A program made the position numbers and the translations under genes. Below, piece after piece: positions 24,473-35,373 of a DNA stretch of 64,000 nt; the stretch's first letter is position 1; every line of letters starts with the position of its first letter. The stretch spans positions 48,109,585-48,173,584 of the forward strand of contig CATQJL010000316.1 in the NCBI GenBank assembly GCA_958299035.1. The letters run 5' to 3'. The notes beneath the pieces are model-generated. The model searched no databases. It had not been told where the DNA came from and saw nothing but the letters and a program-made list of their open reading frames with translations. Origin of the DNA: Cylicocyclus nassatus (taxonomy: Eukaryota; Nematoda; Chromadorea; Rhabditida; Strongylidae).

Positions 24473-26540
24473 TGAGCTCCAAAGTGATCATTTGAAGCGA
24501 ATGGCTGACGAAGGCGAAAGAGCCAGCTTGCTATTTATTAGAAGTAGTAAAGTGCCGAAAGCATAAGCAGGCTGACTGTCAACAGCTGAAGTCCCATAAT
24601 GCTCAAAAAAAAAAGGCTCCGCAAAATTTTGAGCCGCGTAAAAATCTTTTCTGCTCAACAGTTGACCACCGGCTTTCTCTGAAAGTAGCAGATTTAGCTA
24701 AACTAAAACGATAACTGTATAAATAGACATATGCTCGTGAGCATGTTTCAGCTCTTCGCGTTCTTCAATCAAAGTACTCAAAACAATGAAATTCTAACAT
24801 AATTTTCTTTTTTGGCCAAGAGATAACAATTGTTCGTGTGGGTTACAGCACTTGCAAACAAAAGTAAATACGAAGAGGTAGTTGTTATGTAGTTGCTACC
24901 AGATCCACGCTCACGTTAAGATCTTGCAAGTAATTTCCGTAAGGAAGCCCTCGAAATAGAGTTGACGTAGTGTCAGTAGCACATGCTTTATCTATGTCAG
25001 CGTTTAATTTGAATTACGAGAAAGCGAAAAGTTGCGTAAGCTACATAAGGTGAAGCTATGTGATCACTCGGTCAAATGTAAAGAATTATAGCTAATTTGG
25101 TGCAAGAGAAGGGAGAGTTTCAAAGTCTTTTTTGAAAAGATGGAATCAAGCACATTTGAGGCTGCTGAAAACTTCTACTCTATCATCAGCCCTAAATAAC
25201 CAGCAAAACGTATCCTTCAGATATTCATTATAGGGATGAGAAAATGCTAGCGCTAATAAGAAGATGTCTAATTACTATTCATTCCAGTTTCATAAATTGA
25301 TCATTAGAAGCTTGAGTGGTCCACGTGGGCAATGCGGTACATAACTCTCACGGAAACCTCATGAGTTCGATGGGATCCCTATTCAGATCAAAGTGCGCTA
25401 GTGTTATGAGTTATAGCCGCTATCCTTCCAACTATTGTCGGACCCCGAAGGATCTTTGAGTTTAAACCAATATCTGTTGAGATTTTCTCACAAAAGCAGA
25501 ATAATAATCTTACGGGATATATAAATCCTCCTTTACAAATTCAATCGCTTTAGCAGCGCAAGTCATGACATTATTTTCAGTCTATCTTGGCAAATGTTAG
25601 CAGTGATGGTGGTAGTTCTGCGCTAAAAATTTGAAAGACAACAGAAATTTTTCGTAAAGATTGTCTATGCTATGCAGCACCCTTTCGTTCTAGAAATAGC
25701 ACTCGAATAAATAGATCTATAGAAACGCTCTGAGCTCTCAGCACCTTACATGCTGAAGTATTTTGGATATTTATTTCCCCATTAATACCTTCAGCTCATC
25801 GACAGCAGCAAAAATTTGGAATCACCAAAAATATATGTACTTCATGGGACAATAAGAGAGGTTTTGACTTTATTGAATTGACTTTGAGGAGAAAGCAAGG
25901 ACTGATGACATTTTCATAATTTGCAATTCTGAGTGCTAAATGCAATTCAGTAGCGAGCTATCGCTGCAAATTTTTTTCAAAGCCCGTCCTTCTAGACAGT
26001 CGACGGTAGCTATGCATTTATGCAATGCCTTATAGAATTGCAAATAGAGTGTCTAGAAGATTCGCGCTTTCAGCGCTTTCCAAAAAAAGAAGCTGACTTG
26101 CGTTATGACCCAACAACTATAGAGACTACAGTCTTAGAATTTGCTAGAATGGAATGTTCGCTATGTATAGACTTCTAAATATACCGCTTGATGGCGTGCG
26201 CTTTAGCATACTGAAAACGAATTTTTCAGATGTGATAACATGCTTCGTAAAACTCAGATTGGGATAATCATGATAACTTTTATTTTACAAGAAGCAGGGT
26301 CTGAAAGTTGTATTGATTTGCCTCCCTATTTGATTTTTCAACACTTGCTGAACCTCACCATACGACAATTCATATCCATTGCTCGAACTTGGAGTTTCAG
26401 GTAGTGACATATCTTTTCATTTTTATTCAAAATGGAAAGTTTAGCAATATGGATTACATGGCAGAGCAATGGACAAAGGGCTATCTATTCCCATCATTTT
26501 CACCTTCACAATTACCGGTTACAGTAAATATGTAATATTA
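24473..26540. other. Intergenic, nothing recognised
   Basis: About 2 kb of AT-rich DNA without a supported ORF, repeat partner or RNA gene. Confidence 0.4.
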
Positions 26541-27432
26541 GGTTGACGCAAATAATGGCCGTTTTGCAAACTTCTAGTTTGACGCGAACTTTCTGAAGAA
26601 TCCAATTTCTGAATGTAAAGACCCAGAAGCAGCAAGCCTTTTGCAGTACAGCTCACACTCATCTATACTCACATCACAAACGGGCAGAAAAAATATGGAT
26701 CGACCAAAGAAGATAATTTTTATTCTAAAACCTTGTTTTTGATAATTCATGATAATTCATAACTCCCTTCACATAATAGTGTAAACGGTAAGCTGCCTAT
26801 CTCGTATCCGCAAGTCAGTAGAACAAAAGAAGATGAAATGAACTAGAACAAAGAAGATTTGCGGAAAGAAAAACTGAAAGAAATTGTCACTTTTTTCACG
26901 ATTTTTTTCATGGGCCTGGAGTTCTCAAGTTATAGGATTTCTCAATTTTTTGCGTATGAACAGCTGGAAATTTTCACAAAAACCTTCAAGGATGCCCTAC
27001 CCTGGCGCTCATAGGAATGTGCGAAGCTGTGGCGATTGCATTCTTCAAAATAAATTGATGGGTCATAGAAAGAGTGCAATGGCTACTAATGTTGAGACAC
27101 CGATATCTCAGGCTAGAAAATTTCAAAGAAAATAGTTAAGCTTGCGTAATGCAGACAATTTCTCACTCACAACAGCTATTCTCAAAGAAGCGCCTTCATT
27201 CGCGTTTGAAATCTGGCCAGGAAACTGAATGCAATGGAATTCTGATTCTAATACGGCTATCTGAAGCTCTTTAACTTTCGAAGAAATGAGGCTGGAAGCT
27301 CTCTTCCATCATCATTACATAGAGTATGAAAAGAGCTCACGATAGTGCTGTATCTGTTCGAAGGAAATCTTAGTGGAGAAAATTTGCCCTGAGAAAAGGC
27401 TTGAAAAAACGGGCCATTATTTTGCATCACCC
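26541..27432. mobile_element. Mariner-type MITE, 892 bp, copy A
   Basis: Left end GGTTGACGCAAATAATGGCC and right end GGCCATTATTTTGCATCACC are inverted and TA-flanked (26539-26540, 27433-27434). Internal blocks (CAGAAAAAATATGG, CAGTAG, AATGTTGAGACACCGATATCTC) parallel the copy at 30211-31097. The right end finishes 7 bases before the N gap, so the element is complete. Confidence 0.8.
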
Positions 27433-27439
27433 TAATATA

Positions 27440-27939
27440 NNNNNNNNNNNNNNNNNNNNNNNNNNNNNNNNNNNNNNNNNNNNNNNNNNNNNNNNNNNNN
27501 NNNNNNNNNNNNNNNNNNNNNNNNNNNNNNNNNNNNNNNNNNNNNNNNNNNNNNNNNNNNNNNNNNNNNNNNNNNNNNNNNNNNNNNNNNNNNNNNNNNN
27601 NNNNNNNNNNNNNNNNNNNNNNNNNNNNNNNNNNNNNNNNNNNNNNNNNNNNNNNNNNNNNNNNNNNNNNNNNNNNNNNNNNNNNNNNNNNNNNNNNNNN
27701 NNNNNNNNNNNNNNNNNNNNNNNNNNNNNNNNNNNNNNNNNNNNNNNNNNNNNNNNNNNNNNNNNNNNNNNNNNNNNNNNNNNNNNNNNNNNNNNNNNNN
27801 NNNNNNNNNNNNNNNNNNNNNNNNNNNNNNNNNNNNNNNNNNNNNNNNNNNNNNNNNNNNNNNNNNNNNNNNNNNNNNNNNNNNNNNNNNNNNNNNNNNN
27901 NNNNNNNNNNNNNNNNNNNNNNNNNNNNNNNNNNNNNNN
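27440..27939. other. Assembly gap, exactly 500 N
   Basis: A run of 500 N, a round number typical of a placeholder gap of unknown size. The ORFs spanning it are meaningless. Confidence 0.99.
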
Positions 27940-27964
27940 AAGCAGTGGTATCAACGCAGAGTAC
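27940..27964 (+). other. SMART cDNA primer sequence (contaminant)
   Basis: The 25 bases after the gap (starting AAGCAGTGGTATC and ending GCAGAGTAC) equal, from memory, the template-switching/PCR primer of SMART cDNA and amplification kits. It abuts the N run and then switches to ordinary repeat sequence, so it is an untrimmed adaptor rather than genomic DNA. Confidence 0.93.
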
Positions 27965-27965
27965 T

Positions 27966-28479
27966 GCATGAATCGGGCTCCAGTCTATAAAATTCGCCGA
28001 TTTACGAGCCTACGTGATGTGGAACGCGTTGAGCCGTTGACGATTTATTAGAAAAACACAAGAGTTCCCCCTCTGCCTATCGGCGTACATGCCGAGGGTT
28101 CACTAGGAATAACAAGAGGACAACACACACAAATATATCAAAGTGCGGCGGGTACGCCGCAACCACAGAGACCATATCGACCTAGCCTATAGTGAATGAG
28201 CAAGTTCCAATATGAGGGACGGCTCTACAACACTACGAAAACACGCCCTCATGAAATTTGCACAAAATGTAAAGACCGCGTACTTTATTGAAATTAAACC
28301 GTGAGTGGTTTTATGAAACGCGGGCGGGGTATAATAACATTTGCAATTAGTCATGCAACTACTCACGACGGAATTTCAACAAAGTACGTGATCTTTACAT
28401 TTTGTGCAAATTTCATGAGGACGTGTTTTCGTAGGCTCGTAACTCGGCGAATTTCAAAGACTGGAGCCCGATTCATGCA
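27966..28479. mobile_element. Foldback MITE beside the gap
   Basis: Outer arms GCATGAATCGGGCTCCAGTC and GACTGGAGCCCGATTCATGC are exact inverted copies. An inner pair (ATGAAATTTGCACAAAATGT with TGTAAAGA, and its inverse) also matches. The left end coincides with the primer sequence, so the left flank and target duplication are lost. Confidence 0.72.
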
Positions 28480-28854
28480 CCATTCGATAGCTCAGTTCCT
28501 ATTTGCTTTGACTTAGAAAAGCAAGCAAGCAAGGTTTCTGAGAGATACGCAAGAAGTGCGGGCAAAGTTACGCACTTTCGTGGTGCAGTTACAGTTACCT
28601 CACCGTATCTCTCCAAAAAGACACTGTAATCCTCAAAGACCACGATTTTCGTAAAGAGCGTGTTCGAAAACCTCTATAAGCGAAGTTTCCTTACAATTCA
28701 AGAGCATCAACATTTTGACCAAAATCTATCGGCGAGCTTCCAGAGCGTAAAACGAGAAAAAATGAAATAACCCGGACATCTCGGAAAACTTGCTCATAGA
28801 GGTTATCCGACCTGCTGATTACGATAATCACATCTGCTTAGCAAGATAGCTTCA

Positions 28855-29189
28855 TATCCTGCGGATATGGCGAGTAGAATTTGGGACGACAAGATTTTTC
28901 CACAATTCACCAGCCGTTCTATTCCCTTTGAAAAGAAACCTGCGGCTACTATTTAGCACATTATGATCTACAGAAAAAGTGCTATCGTATCATCCTTGCT
29001 GGAATGTACTCGGGACAATGCTCGCTGCTTTACACCTTCGCGAAAAGACGTCCTCAGAAAGATTCAAGAATACTGAAATCGAAATATCAAGGACATGCTG
29101 TATACCAAAAGATTCGCCTTGATGAGCTGAGCACAGCACCGTTTTCGGATTCAGAATATACTTATTCCGGAGGAAGTTATGGCGAGTAG
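28855..29189 (+). pseudogene. Decayed relative of the secreted-protein gene, unit 1
   Basis: The open frame 29004-29189 ends VYQKIRLDEL...GGSYGE-stop. The downstream gene encodes the similar IHEKIRLGEL...EGSYDE at the corresponding place, so these are paralogous C-terminal exon parts. A TATGGCGAGTAGAATTT sequence occurs both near 28868 and at 29178, marking a duplication boundary. No intact signal-peptide exon or intron was found for this unit; a CTGATTACGATAATCAC stretch near 28815 may be its relic. Confidence 0.4.
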
Positions 29190-29440
29190 AATTTAAAGGC
29201 GCGTGATTTTTGCAGAATTCACCATCTCTTTTCGCGCTTTATAAAGCATGTCTCCGTCTACTTTTCACCGCTGGATTATCTACGGAAACAACTCTTTCCG
29301 ATTCGCCTTACCGGAATCTTTTAAGTGTGAAAGGGGCTGGCCCACAGCGTTGCAAAGAGGCGTCTGCAGAAAAAAGTGAAGTTTTGCTGGAAGCAGAATA
29401 TCATAGAGTCATGCGGTGTGTCACTTTGCTCACATAAGCA
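29190..29440 (+). pseudogene. Decayed relative, unit 2
   Basis: After an acceptor-like TTTTTGCAG (29207-29215), the 75-codon ORF 29210-29437 contains STETTLSDSPYRNLL, similar in order to SAETLPSNTLYLRPL at the start of exon 2 of the downstream gene. It looks like an N-terminal exon-2 piece of a tandem copy. Weak similarity only; function unknown. Confidence 0.3.
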
Positions 29441-29447
29441 ACAAGAC

Positions 29448-30115
29448 ATGCTGATTACAAAGATTATAACCGTTTTGCTAATCGTAATGTTACTGTATAG
29501 TTATGTTTGTTTGACGGTAAGTGGTTCATGCATATTTACTAAGTTCACGTACTCCTTTCTCTTTTTTCCACTACAAAAAAGAATATGGTTTTCTGCTGGA
29601 AACATTCTGCTGAAACTCTTCCATCAAACACTCTTTATCTTAGACCTTTGCCTACATTATGCGCCGAAATACACACTCTAGAAGACACCACCACAGGATG
29701 CAACGGATTCCTACCATGCACTTACCGTGACCGAGCCGATTACAGCAGTTTAATACACGAGAAGATTCGTCTCGGCGAGCTGAATCCAAATCTGCCTTCA
29801 AATTTAAAATCCATTGAAAACGAAGGGAGTTATGACGAAAAGACGCAAAGTCGGCGACATCGGCGACATCGGCGAATTCGGCGACATCGGCGAATTTGGC
29901 GAATTCGGCGAATTCGGCGAATTCGGCGAATTCGCCGAAATTTTTCACATTCCACTGTCACAACTGTACGTGGAAAAGCTGCAATTCTCCATCAATCTGA
30001 ATGGGAAAGATCTTTCGAGAAAGTTATGAAGGTTTTTTCCTTCAAATCCAGCATATGCTACACTAACGAATTGAAGCACCTACTATTCACCATCGAAGGC
30101 ATGGCGATACTGTAA
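29448..30115 (+). CDS. Candidate secreted protein with Arg-rich repeat
   Basis: Not recognised as a known family. Exon 1 (29448-29516) encodes 23 residues that form a hydrophobic signal-peptide-like segment (MLITKIITVLLIVMLL...). It ends at a strong donor, GTAAGT. A 65-bp intron and an in-phase acceptor at 29580-29581 (ACAAAAAAG, not the usual TTTCAG) lead to exon 2 (29582-30115). The mature part has four cysteines before the KIRLGEL motif, in an order similar to unit 1 upstream, then an arginine/isoleucine/histidine repeat (about residues 113-142) encoded by 29850-29940, then about 60 more residues to a TAA/TGA-type stop. An AATAAA lies 66 bp downstream at 30181. The predicted product is about 200 residues, presumably extracellular if the leader works. 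In unit 1 the family ends at the position where this ORF runs on into the repeat. The weak acceptor and decayed neighbours leave open that this too is a pseudogene. Confidence 0.5.
29850..29940. repeat. CGGCGAATT/CGGCGACAT minisatellite within ORF
   Basis: Tandem 9-base units of the form CGGCGA plus ATT or CAT, about ten copies. All three plus frames and the minus frames stay open through it, giving Arg-Arg-Ile, Gly-Glu-Phe or Glu-Phe-Ala type repeats. In the gene frame it encodes the RRI/RRH repeat. Confidence 0.92.
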
Positions 30116-30180
30116 TGTGTTCACTTGAAATTGTAGTCATAACTTGTGAACTTGTATGAAAGTTTTAGAGTAGACCATTC

Positions 30181-30186
30181 AATAAA
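30181..30186 (+). terminator. Poly(A) signal AATAAA
   Basis: Perfect AATAAA 66 bp after the stop of the candidate secreted-protein gene, just before a MITE begins at 30211. The position suits 3' end formation of that gene. Confidence 0.5.
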
Positions 30187-30210
30187 ACTAATTAGCACAA
30201 CTAATTATAA

Positions 30211-31097
30211 GGTTGTTGCAAATTTTTATTTTTGGAAGGCTATAAGTTCGTTCAGTCTTCATATTTTTGAATGCAGTCAAGATCATCAGAACAGCAAACC
30301 TTTCGTAATTTAGCGCGCACCTGCCCGTACCGATATCGCGAACGGGAAGAAAAACATGCGTCAAAACTGAAACTTCTTCTTTTGAAAACCTCGTCTTTAA
30401 AGCTTACAACTGCCTCCAAATTTTGTTCGTTTGGCTTTTAATCAGCTTATTTTGTAGACGCAAACCAGTAGTATACGCTTATATAGTAAAGACTCCAAAG
30501 AAGGAGTTCTGCGAAAAGAAAAGATAAAAATTCAAAAATTCACTTTTTTGAGCCTATTTGTTGTAGGCTTGTGAGTGCCAAATTATGAAAATTTGGAATT
30601 CTTCGCGCACTGAATAAATAAGTTTCTCTTCAGATATTGTAGTTAAGGCGTGCTTATCTCAAGCTTACAGAAGTGGGCGAAGCTTTGGCAATTTTCTTAA
30701 TTATGAGAAATTTCTGACCCACAGAATGTCGGCAGCGAGTATCTATTTCGAAGCGTCAATGTCTCAGTCCAGATATCTCCAAAAATCTACGTAAACGCGC
30801 CGTGGGTAAACAATCTTCATCTAACACAATTGCTATGTTTTCATAAGAATTCGTTTACTTGCTCCTGAATTGTGGTCAAGAAACTGAAAGCTATGAGATT
30901 TCGATTTTGAGTGCGGATGTGCAAAATGCTGGTGAATTTCTCACAGATGAGGATAGCAGCTTAATTCCACCACCTTTAGAAAGTACATGATAAGAGTTTC
31001 CCAATAATGTGCATCTATATCATACAAGAAAGTTTGATGGACAAAAAGTTGTTTGGAATATAGGCCTATGAAATCGGACATTATTTTTGCAACAACC
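30211..31097. mobile_element. Mariner-type MITE, 887 bp, copy B
   Basis: Left GGTTGTTGCAAATTTTTATT and right ATTATTTTTGCAACAACC are inverted ends with flanking TA. It is co-linear with 26541-27432 (AACGGGAAGAAAAA, TGTCTCAGTCCAGATATCTC). It carries no transposase. Confidence 0.8.
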
Positions 31098-32889
31098 TAA
31101 TAGTTTGAATAATCAAGAGATTTGGGCTTCTCTCATTTTGGTTGTAATACCTAGTGAATGCAAACCTCATTAGCTATTTTCTGAGCAGGACAAGACTTCA
31201 GCAGTGTTATACATCCTTCTGCGCATCCTTAATCAACTGTAAAAATTGCGCAATCGGGAATACATTCGTTGAGGATCCGAATCATTATTTTTTAAGTCGA
31301 AACATCTTGATGCATTTGCTAGAATTGAACAACAAATGGGAGTACAAGTGTTGTTTACACACTGGTCCCTTTTGATTTCAGCCAAAACTATAGAAGCAGC
31401 AGTCATGCAAGCTATGAAAGCACTTTATCACATGACAATTTCATTTTTGAAGGAATAAGAATGAGTTGCAGTGTGTGAGCGAGTAAGGCTAGAAATTGAT
31501 AAACGTACTACATCTCTTCACCACTACACATGGCAAATCAAGGTTCTAGCTTAGTGGATTAATGGAGTACAGATTTACCGCAAAAAATTCTAATTGATTC
31601 TAGGCGAGTTATCCATTGCTTCACTCACAGTATGACGAGGTTTTACACCCTCTGCACTGTGCTAACAATGAGAAAGGTTGAATTTGACAGTGCAGATGAT
31701 GACTACTGATATATCATTAGCTACAAAAAGGCATCACTGTTTTATCTTCAACACAAGCTTTCATAACATGCGACCATCCTTGAAACTCGAGTGAAATTAT
31801 AGAAAATTGTCTCAACTTAAAAAATTGACTCGCTAAGAAGACGAGCAATCCCGAATATCAGGGTATCCCAAAAATGTATCAAATCTCTAATAATCTCTAA
31901 TCATCTTGATCTCTAGTAACTCTCTCGCATCGAAAGCTTTCGAGGTCCCTCTAACACCATATTACATAGCTGGCTTACGGCCATAAACTGAAATGGCCAA
32001 TCCAAACAAGGTGCATACCACTGGTCACAGCATAGAAGCTAACTTCAAATCTAAAGTTAGCTTCCATGCTAACTTTAGAATCTTCCATATCTGCTGACAC
32101 TTTTGTAGAGAGGTTATGAGCAGTTTTATTGCGAGAAAGTAGTTGCGAAAGTTGCGAAAATGAACCTTGCCATTTTAGCTCATTTTAGGTATAACATACA
32201 AAGTAATCTAGCTGCATGCTTTAGCCCAGCATTTAGTCGAACATAGCTCTACGGCCAGATCTGCGCATGCACGCACGATTTCCTAACCTTATAATGACTA
32301 ATGATTTATACTTCGTAAAATGTTTAGCAAATAAGGGAGACCGATTAGTGTCAGCGTTTGCTGCATCCAATGGTATGCAGCTTGCATTTCATGTGCACCA
32401 TCAAGTTCTGACCATTTCTTTGCTTTTGAGGTGAAGCAAAGAGTAGTTTGTTTGTTTGTGTAGCATGCCGTAGAACGGAAAGGAGCGGTGTAGAAGCGTG
32501 TCACGTTTCCCCTTACAGTCCCCATAAATGAAAAGACAAGATCTATTCTGAGATAAAATTAATTCCGTCTGTTGCTTTGTTTTGAGTCCCTTTTTCTGTG
32601 CAAGTCATATTTTTGGTGTTTTGACGGTTGGAATTTGGTTTGCAAAGTGGCAAATAATGAGATTCTTCTGTCTTGGATGTAGTACCTCATCATTGTGTTC
32701 GCTCCATTATTGCATCCTTTGTTAATAGCTAGCATGATATCCTTGTTGTCGCTGATTGTCTCTGAGTTTCAGGTAATCCAAAATCACTACTGTTTTGAGT
32801 AGAAAGTCAAGCTGACTCCCTCATTTGTCCACTGCCAGGCGCGGTGGAGGATGGATATATGCTCAGTCCAGGAATGATATCCACGAAAG
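31098..32889. other. Intergenic, nothing firmly recognised
   Basis: Contains a short inverted/direct repeat of TCTAAAGTTAGCTTCCATGC-type sequence near 32030-32090 and a 75-codon minus ORF (32298-32525) with no recognised domain. No other signal. Confidence 0.35.
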
Positions 32890-33650
32890 TCCATAATGGA
32901 GGAAAATGGACTTCCAAACCTCATTTTATCCGTTCGTGGTAGAAACTGGCCGGAATCTGCTTTCGCTAGCGTCATCCAAAAATTTTTATCTCATCGCAAC
33001 CACTAGGCAAAGCGGTGTAATGAAAATGATTCAACCCTACTTGAGCTTTCGCTCGCGAAACAATCATGTGGAAAGTCCATTTAGAATGGGGCAAAATAGG
33101 ATTTACCTCCATTTTGAATGAACTTGAAAGCCCATTCTAGTCCAGCAGCAAGGTGAGCTGGGAATAAGCTCATTTTTGACCTTTTTGCATATTTTTGATG
33201 GCTATTTTTGGAAAATGTGTTCCTTGGCCCATTCTAAGGTAGCGAGTGAGTGAAAAAAGTTTCACGTCTTTTATGAAGTCTGAAATAAGTAATTCTTTTC
33301 AAACTCAAACGCTATTAAATTCATAGAAAAAGGTTAAATTCACCAAGATATTCACTATCAAACTCAAATGTTTATATCAGGTCGATGCGAAAATGTCTAT
33401 GTAAATCATATAAAGTTTGTTAACTCTTCAAATCATCAACCAAAACTAAATTCATGATATGTATTTGAAATAAAAAAGAATTTTGTTTGAAGCCAATTGC
33501 TCAGAAACTATCTTTTGAGTAATCTCGCAGAACCGAACCTCAAAGACGGCATTTCAAACGTGATTTTGTTTGGTCGCAAAAATTACTGAATTGGCGCTAG
33601 CTAGCAAGAAAAATTTTGTGAAAAATTTTCTACTAGATACACATAACTAC
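32890..33650. repeat. Interspersed repeat, uninterrupted copy
   Basis: This stretch matches 58512-58736 joined to 63151-63600: shared GGAGGAAAATGGACTT, GTAATGAAAATGATTCAACC, TTTACCTCCATTT, AAAGCCCATT, AGTGAGCTGGG-like and GCTAGCTAGC blocks. It lacks the 4.4-kb insert found in the other copy. It may continue to about 34015. The repeat's class is unknown. Confidence 0.65.
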
Positions 33651-34400
33651 TTAGAGATATACATTAGTGTTGAGAGACAAAGAAGAGCTAAAGTAGAAAA
33701 TTTGCAAAGTCATCTCTTGCAAATTCGTAGTTTTCCCGATTTAAAAAACCATTTGGGTTGTAGTGTAGTACAAGGGTCCTATAAGATAAGGCAATTTTAT
33801 TCACAGATTGCAGTGCAAGTCTAGGCAAAGTTTGCTTTCCGCAGAGAACTTTACATACGAATTTGATTTGATGCAGATCCATAGAAATCTCGAGAAGCGA
33901 AGGCCCGGATATTACATGAATTTTAGTGGGATAATTTAGATGCATAATCATCGATAATAAATGGTATTTTTTGAGGTATAACGAAGTGGGGAAGAACAGA
34001 AAATCCACGTGATTGACATTGCAATATTAGGACAGCCTAATCAGATATCGACTACTTGGGGGAAATGAGTTTTCAAGAGTGAGTGAACAGGTTGAGGCAA
34101 GTTCGAGAAAGGTTTGGTGAAGTTTTATATAGAATGAATGAATTTGCGAATGCGATATATTATCGCGCCACATGGACTAAGTCCCATTTTATTCGCACGA
34201 AAAGCCCATTTCGCGGGAACTTTTGTGGATATAATTCCAAGGGAGGTGTAATGCATGGTTTCTCATATGGAACATTGATCGATGAAGTCTTGTCCAATGA
34301 GAATATCCGGTGATGACATCGAATGCATCTTGATCCTTTTGCGTCATTTGGCGTACACTTTATTGTTAGCGGGATTTCATTAGACATGAAGACATTCAAC
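33651..34400. other. Intergenic, nothing recognised
   Basis: No supported gene; probably includes the tail of the repeat starting at 32890. Confidence 0.3.
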
Positions 34401-34698
34401 AGACATCAGACATTTTTGTAGAGTCGCCGAAACGGGTTATCGTAAAACTGCTGCTTCTTGACACTTGGCAGGTGGAGGGGTTAACTTTGTTGGTACTGGT
34501 GGAGCCTCTCTGTACCACTTCGTCGTACAAGACGTCACAGTCTGGTAGTTTTTTGTGTTCCGATTGAATGCAAAAACAGTCGCTGTCATTAATACTTGCT
34601 GCTCCTTTCATGTTTAATCCTCCGCCTGTTATGAAGGATTTGAGAATTTTGCGCTCCTGTTCTGCAGAATTCTTACAATCTCGTTGCTCAATCTACTC
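34396..34698 (-). CDS. Unrecognised coding-like ORF
   Basis: From the stop at 34396 the minus frame is open back through an ATG at 34609-34611 to a TAG near 34699, about 100 codons. The 71-residue ATG form is mixed in composition (six Cys, many Ser, Asp and Lys) with no low-complexity bias, unlike most ORFs here. An acceptor-like TTCTGCAG lies about 60 bases upstream of the ATG, so it could be a terminal exon. No domain is recognised, and no donor or poly(A) signal was confirmed. Confidence 0.25.
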
Positions 34699-34715
34699 GG
34701 TAATTCAGTGCTGAA

Positions 34716-35255
34716 ATGCTCGCTTCCCATGCGGGGACTGGTTTGACACCGGGCCGATGCATCAATTTGGTAGAACCAATTGGACGGCACAACCACCATG
34801 ACGATACCAAGTTTTTGTATACAGTGGTATCATTGCAGTGCATGAAGTTCGCCCGCCTACATGAAACTAGACGCCAAATGATTATCAATGGCTATGAAAG
34901 TGACTTGTTGGCTAAACAGGAACATGGACACTCCATGGTCCGTCTAGGGTCCGTAGTAATCCCCCCTTGTGATCGCGACTTTCGAAACATAACACGTATA
35001 CAGTACGTGTCTTTTCGACCGCGATTCACCCGGCGGCTATCTCTACGGCCGCGAGAAACCGATGGACGCTGTGAATGTAGGACGTGCTCGTCCTCGTGCG
35101 CATAGGACAAGCACGCCATGAACGTTGTCGGAAAAATAGGGCGCCCAGCATGGAGACGCAGGAAGGCGCCCCCGAGTAGAGGTCGGATACGCCGAGTTCG
35201 TTCTATGCTCAAGAATCGTAGGCACACATCACTAGATTCAACGCACGCGGAATAA
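34716..35255 (+). CDS. Unrecognised basic ORF with internal TAG
   Basis: A 129-codon ORF (34716-35105) ends at TAG. The same frame reopens at once, has an ATG at 35118 and runs 45 more codons to a TAA at 35253-35255. The distal part is very basic (PAWRRRKAPPSRGRIRRVRS). The final stop overlaps an AATAAA (35251-35256). GC content is above background. This could be a gene disrupted by one nonsense change, two short ORFs, or the remains of a retroelement. A minus-strand 111-codon ORF covers the same GC-rich DNA, so coding strand is not certain. No family is recognised. Confidence 0.3.
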
Positions 35256-35373
35256 ACGTATGATAATTTCGTACTTCTTTATTTGTTTTATCATCCAAGT
35301 ATTTGGTGTTTTTTTCTAACAATAAGTTTTCTTTGCTTTTCACCATTCCCGCTCTTCAGCGCATTTTTTCTCA

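Noticed and set aside
27401..28051. 216-codon and 180-codon ORFs spanning the N gap
   Set aside because: They consist almost entirely of undetermined residues.
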